A stretch of DNA of 18,556 nt from the NCBI RefSeq assembly GCF_042754225.1, contig NZ_JBHZAH010000099.1, positions 1 to 18,556 on the forward strand, in the 5' to 3' direction. This stretch comes from Rhodococcus_G sp042754225. Its GTDB lineage: Bacteria > Actinomycetota > Actinomycetes > Mycobacteriales > Mycobacteriaceae. Positions 14,399-18,556 of the stretch are shown here, piece after piece. How positions within the stretch are numbered: position 1 is the first letter of the stretch; the number at the start of each line of letters is the position of its first letter. Under the pieces are notes generated by a model. The model ran no database searches. It saw nothing but the letters and a program-made list of their open reading frames with translations, and was not told where the DNA came from. Both the position numbers and the translations under genes were made by a program.

Positions 14399-16222
14399 TC
14401 AGCTCAGGTGGTGCACTTCCTGCAACCCGTACACCGGGGTGGCGATCCCCTCGTATCGGGCCTTGAGCTGCAGCGCGAGATACAACGAGTAGTGCCGCGA
14501 CTGGTGCAGATTGCCGCCGTGGAACCACAGCGCCTCCTGCTGGGTGGGCTTCCACATATTGCGCTGTTCGCCCTCCCACGGGCCCGGATCCTTGGTGGTG
14601 TCCGAGCCGAGACCCCAGACCTTGCCGACCTTGTCCGCCACGTCCTGTCCGATCAGGTCCGCGACCCATCCGTTCATCGAGCCGTAGCCGGTGGCGTACA
14701 CGACCACGTCTGCCGGCAGCTCGGTGCCGTCCTCGAGGATCACACTGGCTTCGGTCAGCTCACGGACGTTGCCGTGTGCGAGCTTGATGTCGCCGTTGGC
14801 AACGAGTTCCGCCGCGCCGACGTCGATGTAGTAACCCGACCCGCGACGCAGATACTTCATGAACAGTCCGGAGCCGTCGTCGCCCCAGTCGTGCTCGAAG
14901 CCGGCCTTTTCGAGCCGCTCGTAGAAGTCCTTGTCCCGCTCCCGGATTGCGTCGTACACCGGGATCTGGAACTCGTGCATGATCCGGTAGGGCAACGACC
15001 CGAACGTCAGATCCGCCTTGTGCGTGGTCATGCCGGCGGCCAGCGCGCGTTCCGAGTAGAGGTCGCCCAGGCCCAGGTCCATCAACGAATCGGACTTGAC
15101 TATGTGCGTCGACGAGCGCTGCACCATCGTCACGTCGACGCCGTGCTCCCACAACGCCCCGCAGATGTCGTGCGCGGAGTTGTTGGCGCCGATCACCACG
15201 GCCCTCTTGCCGACGTACTGGTCGGGACCCGGGTGCTTGCTCGAGTGGTGCTGGTCTCCGGCGAAGATCTCCTGCCCTGGGAAGGACGGCACATTCGCCT
15301 TGCCGGACATGCCGGTGGCCATCACCAGGTGCTCGGGCCGCAACGTGAGCTGCTCGCCGTCGCGGTCGACGCGCACGGTCCACTCGCCGCGCGCCTCGTC
15401 GTAGGCGGCGGACGTGCAGGTGGTCGAGCTCCAGTACGGGACCTCCATGACCTTGGTGTACATCTCGAGCCAGTCGCCGATCTTGTCCTTCGGCGCGAAC
15501 ACCGGCCAGTTCGACGGGAACGGCAGGTAGGGCAGATGGTCGTACCAGACCGGGTCGTGCAGGCACAGCGACTTGTAACGGCCGCGCCACTGGTCGCCGG
15601 GCCGCGCGTGGCTGTCGACGACAACCGCAGGGACGCCGAGCTGGCGCATCCGGGCGCCGAGCGCGATGCCGCCCTGCCCGCCACCGACGATGACGACGTA
15701 CGGCTGGACCGTGCGGCCGAGTTCGCGGTCCTCGATCTCCCGTTCCTCGGCCCAGGTCACACGGTTCCGGTCGGCGCCGTGCTTGGCCCCGCGTGACCTC
15801 CGCGTGCCCGTTCTCTCCTCGAAGCCCTTCAGTTCCTGCAGGGTGGTCAGCAGGGTCCAGGCGAGGTCTCCCTTCAGACGCAGGTGGCCCTCGCCGCGGC
15901 CGGTTGCGGTCTCGAAGGCGATCCACGCGGTCGTGACGCCGCCGGACTCCTCCGGGGTCTCGATCGTGCGGAATCCGGACGGGTCCGCACCTGCGAGCCG
16001 CACGGTCAGCATGTCCGCGATGCCGTCGCGACCCTCGACGGTCTTGATGTTCCAGGTGAACGCGACCAGGTCGCGCCAGAAGCTGTCGACGGCGAACATC
16101 CCCGCCGCGGCCGGGACGTCACGCTCGGCGAGCGCGGCCTCGAAGGCCGCCAGCCAGGCGTCGACGCGCTGCTGGGGTGTCGCCGGGTCCGATCGGAGTA
16201 CCGGATCGAGTGTCTGGGTCAT
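14399..16222 (-). CDS. Flavin-containing monooxygenase with N-terminal NTF2/SnoaL-like domain
   Basis: This 607-aa protein joins an N-terminal NTF2-like domain (about residues 18-135) to an FAD/NADPH monooxygenase of the YUCCA/BVMO-like group. The FAD Rossmann motif is VVIVGGGQGGIALGARMRQLG (GGGQGG, 180-185). The NADPH motif is VVIGANNSAHDICGALWEHG (GANNSA, 345-350). A BVMO/FMO-like fingerprint is FPGQEIFAGDQHHSS (about 314-328), and VVYATGYGSM near the C-terminus is the usual ATG motif. Such enzymes use NADPH and O2 to oxygenate soft nucleophiles or ketones. ATG 16222 has AAAGG 7 nt upstream and starts a typical N-terminus; the frame extends 14 codons further without a better site. It is divergent from a GAF regulator that probably controls it. 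The substrate is not determinable here. Confidence 0.88.
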   Translation of the reverse strand: MTQTLDPVLRSDPATPQQRVDAWLAAFEAALAERDVPAAAGMFAVDSFWRDLVAFTWNIKTVEGRDGIADMLTVRLAGADPSGFRTIETPEESGGVTTAWIAFETATGRGEGHLRLKGDLAWTLLTTLQELKGFEERTGTRRSRGAKHGADRNRVTWAEEREIEDRELGRTVQPYVVIVGGGQGGIALGARMRQLGVPAVVVDSHARPGDQWRGRYKSLCLHDPVWYDHLPYLPFPSNWPVFAPKDKIGDWLEMYTKVMEVPYWSSTTCTSAAYDEARGEWTVRVDRDGEQLTLRPEHLVMATGMSGKANVPSFPGQEIFAGDQHHSSKHPGPDQYVGKRAVVIGANNSAHDICGALWEHGVDVTMVQRSSTHIVKSDSLMDLGLGDLYSERALAAGMTTHKADLTFGSLPYRIMHEFQIPVYDAIRERDKDFYERLEKAGFEHDWGDDGSGLFMKYLRRGSGYYIDVGAAELVANGDIKLAHGNVRELTEASVILEDGTELPADVVVYATGYGSMNGWVADLIGQDVADKVGKVWGLGSDTTKDPGPWEGEQRNMWKPTQQEALWFHGGNLHQSRHYSLYLALQLKARYEGIATPVYGLQEVHHLS

Positions 16223-16287
16223 CGCTGCGCCTTTCAGTGAATGCTGCTGTGACCCAGAGCACACTCCCCCGTCGCGGCCCCGACAAG

Positions 16288-16303
16288 CGTTGCGTCACGT
16301 TGC
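16288..16303 (+). promoter_or_regulatory. Helically phased direct repeat, candidate activator site
   Basis: CGTTGC occurs at 16288-16293 and again at 16298-16303, exactly 10 bp (one helical turn) apart, in the 143-bp gap between the monooxygenase and the GAF regulator. It is centred about 50 bp upstream of the likely regulator transcription start, a usual place for an activator. Confidence 0.35.
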
Positions 16304-16334
16304 ACGGACTGTGGCGCGCGACACACTCCGGACA

Positions 16335-16340
16335 TATGCT
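16335..16340 (+). promoter_or_regulatory. Putative -10 element of the GAF regulator gene
   Basis: TATGCT at 16335-16340 is a good match to the actinobacterial -10 consensus (TANNNT). It places transcription start near 16347. The in-frame ATG at 16336 lies inside this box and so is unlikely to be the start codon, which favours ATG 16366. Confidence 0.45.
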
Positions 16341-16365
16341 CGCCGGACCGGAACGGCGAGGAGAA

Positions 16366-17646
16366 ATGGGGATCGTGGGCACCTTCGGCGCGATCACGCC
16401 CGGCACCGACCTACCGCGGTACGCCCGCGAGCTGTCCCGCATGCACGACGCACTGATCGGCGGCGGACGGTCCGCGATGCGCCCCCGGCCGGTCGTGCAA
16501 CGATCGTGGGCCCGAGTCCTGGGCGCAGGCCTCGCACCGGACGGCGCCGCCACCCGAGCACTGCTGCCGTTGACCGAGGTCGAACGTCGTCGCGCCCGCT
16601 CGCCGCTGTCCGGGGTGATCGACGATCTCACGCAGGTCGTCGCGGCCGTCGCCGAGGCCTCGCAACTGCTGATGGTCGTCACCGACTCCGACGGAGTGAT
16701 CCTGTGGCGCACCGGCTCGGCCAAGGTGCGCGAGCGCGCGAACACCCTCGGGTTCCGGGAGGGCGCCGAGTGGACCGAGGCCACGGTGGGCACCAACGCC
16801 ATCGGCACCGCGATCGCGGAAGCCACTCCGGTGCAGTTGTTTTCGGCCGAGCACTTCGAGCAGGCTCAACACCCCTGGTACTGCACCGCCGCGCCGATCC
16901 ACGATCCGCGCACGGGCGAGCTCCTCGGTGTCGTCGACGTCAGCGGGCCCGCCATGACGCTGCACCCCACCATCAGCGCGCTCGTCGAGACCGCCGTCCG
17001 CATGGCCGAGGCGCAGCTGTGGCGCCACCACGAGCATCGACTCGAACGACTGCGCACCACCGCCGCGCCGTTGCTCGCATCCGTTTCCGGCCCCCTGTTG
17101 CTCGTGGACGAGCACGGGTGGGTGGCGCACACAGCCGGGGTGGCCGCCACCAGACGAATTGCGTTGCCGCGCAAAGATCGAGCGGTGACCGTGCCGGGAC
17201 TCGGCATGTGCCTGCCCGAGCCGGTCGCCGGCGGCTGGCTGATCCGGCCGGCGGGTGCTGCCACGCGAATCCGCATGGAGCTGGACCTGTCCGACCCGCC
17301 TGCCGTGGAGGTCACCGGAGCGGAGTCGACGTGGCGCGCGCCCCTCACGGCCCGGCACGCCGAGATCCTGCTGTTGTTGCACCAGCGCGGGCGCCGCGGC
17401 ATGTCCGTCGCCGAGCTGAGTTCCGCTGTATACGGCGATCCGGACCACGCGGTCGCGGTGCGCGCGGAGATCTCCCGGCTCCGGCGGGCCCTCGGCTCCG
17501 TCGTCGAGGGCCGCCCCTACCGCCTCGCGGACTCGGTCGAGCTGTCGTTGACGTTCGGCGACGCGGAACGCCTCGCCGACTGCGGGTTCGTCCGCCGTGC
17601 CGCCGGCCCGGCGGTACGCGCACTCGCCGGGCCGCAGGACGATTAG
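16366..17646 (+). CDS. GAF-domain transcriptional regulator with C-terminal winged helix
   Basis: This 426-aa protein starts like the AcoR-type regulators (VVQRSWARVLGAGLAPDG, 43-60). A GAF sensor follows (about 80-195), with the characteristic EWTEATVGTNAIGTAIAEAT, then SAEHFEQAQHPWYCTAAPIH and DPRTGELLGVVDVSG. A PAS-like middle region (about 230-310) precedes a C-terminal winged-helix domain (about 328-392, ending in AVAVRAEISRLRRALG). The AAA+ sigma-54 domain of true AcoR is absent, as is common in actinobacteria, so it should act through ordinary promoters. It probably senses a small metabolite and activates the divergent monooxygenase. ATG 16366 is 2 nt from GAGGAG, which is tight. GTG 16375 in the same frame is an alternative, with an 11-nt spacing. 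Confidence 0.85.
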   Translation: MGIVGTFGAITPGTDLPRYARELSRMHDALIGGGRSAMRPRPVVQRSWARVLGAGLAPDGAATRALLPLTEVERRRARSPLSGVIDDLTQVVAAVAEASQLLMVVTDSDGVILWRTGSAKVRERANTLGFREGAEWTEATVGTNAIGTAIAEATPVQLFSAEHFEQAQHPWYCTAAPIHDPRTGELLGVVDVSGPAMTLHPTISALVETAVRMAEAQLWRHHEHRLERLRTTAAPLLASVSGPLLLVDEHGWVAHTAGVAATRRIALPRKDRAVTVPGLGMCLPEPVAGGWLIRPAGAATRIRMELDLSDPPAVEVTGAESTWRAPLTARHAEILLLLHQRGRRGMSVAELSSAVYGDPDHAVAVRAEISRLRRALGSVVEGRPYRLADSVELSLTFGDAERLADCGFVRRAAGPAVRALAGPQDD

Positions 17647-17666
17647 CCGCGAGTGCGCTCGTCGGG

Positions 17667-17672
17667 TAGGCT
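17667..17672 (+). promoter_or_regulatory. Putative -10 element of rplY
   Basis: TAGGCT at 17667-17672 fits TANNNT, 180 bp before the rplY start. A weak -35 (TTAGCC, 17644-17649) is 17 bp upstream and overlaps the stop codon of the preceding gene. The transcript would carry a leader of roughly 170 nt. Confidence 0.4.
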
Positions 17673-17692
17673 GTGCAAGTTGTCTCGGCGAG

Positions 17693-17727
17693 GGTGACGC
17701 GCTTCTGGTTTGCGAAGCGGGTTCACC
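17693..17727 (+). promoter_or_regulatory. Structured leader hairpin upstream of rplY
   Basis: GGTGA (17693-17697) pairs with TCACC (17723-17727), and CGCTTC (17700-17705) pairs with GAAGCG (17714-17719) around an 8-nt loop, with a small internal loop between. An alternative stem, CCGTG (17726-17730) with CACGG (17742-17746), shares bases 17726-17727 with it, so the two could be mutually exclusive. This looks like a ribosomal-protein leader that could give autogenous control by L25; that role is inference. Confidence 0.4.
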
Positions 17728-17851
17728 GTGATCGACGCGGCCACGGTTTCCATCAGAGCTGTTGCTCCGGGCCGTTGCGCGTTGTCCGCCCCCGTCGAGA
17801 ACAGCATCCAAGCGAAGTAAATCTGATGTGAGCCGTAGGAGCTGTATTCCC

Positions 17852-18493
17852 ATGTCGACCGACGTCAACAACCTCGTCGCCGCCGTCCGCACCGAGTTCG
17901 GCAAGGGCGCGGCCCGCCGCGCCCGCCGCGACGGCCAGGTTCCCGCCGTGCTCTACGGCCACGGCACCGACCCGCAGCACCTCAACGTGCCTGCCCGCGA
18001 GTTCGCCGCGATCCTGCGCGCCCACGGCACCAACGCCGTGCTGACCCTGGACATCGCCGGCACCGAGCAGCTCGCGCTGACCAAGTCGGTCGTCGTCCAC
18101 CCGATCCGCAACTACATCGAGCACGCCGACCTGCTCGTCATCAAGAAGGGCGAGAAGGTCACCGTCGAGGTGCCCGTCGTCGTCGCCGGTGAGGCCGCGT
18201 CCGGCACCCTGGTCACCCAGGACGCCACCGTCGTTTCCCTCGAGGCCGACGCCCTGAACATCCCCGAGCAGATCGAGGTCTCGGTCGAGGGCCTCGAGGC
18301 CGGCAGCCAGATCCACGCCGGTGCGCTGACCCTGCCCGCCGGTTCCACCCTGCAGGGCGACCCGGAGTCCCTGATCGTGAACATCGTCGCGGCCCCGACC
18401 GCCGAGGCTCTCGAGTCCGAGGGCGCCGGCGCCGAGGGTGCCGAGGCTCCCGCGGAGGAGGCCACCGAAGCCGCCGCGGAGTCCGAGGCCTGA
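17852..18493 (+). CDS. rplY: 50S ribosomal protein L25/general stress protein Ctc
   Basis: L25 of the long Ctc/TL5 type binds 5S rRNA in the central protuberance of the 50S subunit. The 213-aa protein has the N-terminal 5S-binding domain (about 1-95: RTEFGKGAARRARRDGQVPA, then VLYGHGTDPQHLNV), followed by the all-beta Ctc domain (about 100-185: VTVEVPVVVAGEA...NIPEQIEVSVEGLEAGSQIHAG). It ends in an Ala/Glu-rich acidic tail (about 186-213), common in actinobacterial L25. ATG 17852 gives the family N-terminus; AGGAG at 17837-17841 is 10 nt away, somewhat long. A structured leader precedes it. In many genomes pth follows rplY, but that lies beyond the window. Confidence 0.95.
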   Translation: MSTDVNNLVAAVRTEFGKGAARRARRDGQVPAVLYGHGTDPQHLNVPAREFAAILRAHGTNAVLTLDIAGTEQLALTKSVVVHPIRNYIEHADLLVIKKGEKVTVEVPVVVAGEAASGTLVTQDATVVSLEADALNIPEQIEVSVEGLEAGSQIHAGALTLPAGSTLQGDPESLIVNIVAAPTAEALESEGAGAEGAEAPAEEATEAAAESEA

Positions 18494-18539
18494 GCTTCGC
18501 CACCGCACACATCAGTGCAGCGCTAACGTCAGCGGCGCG

Positions 18540-18556
18540 CCGTCCCACCGGGACGG
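18540..18556 (+). terminator. Hairpin after rplY, cut by the window edge
   Basis: CCGTCCC (18540-18546) and GGGACGG (18550-18556) are perfect reverse complements around an ACC loop, 46 bp after the rplY stop. The stem may continue beyond the window, and any T run would also lie outside. Confidence 0.55.

Noticed and set aside
14288..15796. Long plus-strand open frame opposite the monooxygenase (502 codons)
   Set aside because: It is antisense to a gene with clear FAD and NADPH motifs and has shadow composition without motifs.
16336..16365. Upstream ATG 16336 as the start of the GAF regulator
   Set aside because: It lies within a TATGCT -10-like box and has no ribosome binding site. ATG 16366 has GAGGAG close by.

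Overview
The window is high-GC DNA from a mycolic-acid actinomycete. Rhodococcus or a close relative (Nocardia, Gordonia) is most likely. The evidence is strong GC3 bias, frequent GTG starts, an ergothioneine (egtABCD/E) locus, a long cutinase-family secreted esterase, a KshA-type Rieske oxygenase and an actinobacterial GAF-type regulator. The genus call is inference; no rRNA or tRNA gene is present to anchor it.

Left part (1-4800). A DUF2461 protein and a small zinc-ribbon/coiled-coil protein, both with GTG starts lying 7-8 nt after a -10-like hexamer, are followed by four 31-bp tandem repeats and a GNAT acetyltransferase of the phosphinothricin/methionine-sulfoximine type. A convergent 110-aa protein resembles only the N-terminal part of actinobacterial HNH endonucleases. 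After about 500 bp without a gene comes a 573-aa secreted cutinase-like serine esterase with a Ser/Thr/Pro-rich tail that contains a perfect ACGACC hexanucleotide microsatellite.

Middle-left (4800-7560). A TetR-like C-terminal fragment (minus strand) and a KshA-like Rieske oxygenase lacking its N-terminus (plus strand) abut head to head around 5161-5174. It looks as if one deletion removed the shared promoter and both 5' ends. Next come an RNase H-domain protein with an unusual N-terminal half, a 42-aa hydrophobic peptide with a good ribosome binding site, and a strong 14-bp-stem terminator.

Centre (7563-13193). The ergothioneine pathway. egtA-egtB-egtC-egtD lie on the minus strand with overlapping start and stop codons (4, 8 and 4 bp), so they form one translationally coupled operon. 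An EgtE-like PLP enzyme is transcribed divergently from a 193-bp intergenic region that carries a perfect GGTGAC-CGT-GTCACC palindrome. Together they convert histidine, cysteine and glutamate (as gamma-glutamylcysteine) plus SAM to ergothioneine.

Right part (13234-18556). A CapA-family protein, probably leaderless, converges through a hairpin terminator on a 607-aa NTF2-like/flavin-monooxygenase fusion. That gene is divergent from a GAF-wHTH regulator, which probably controls it. The window ends with rplY (ribosomal protein L25/Ctc), preceded by a structured leader of roughly 170 nt and followed by a hairpin cut by the window edge.
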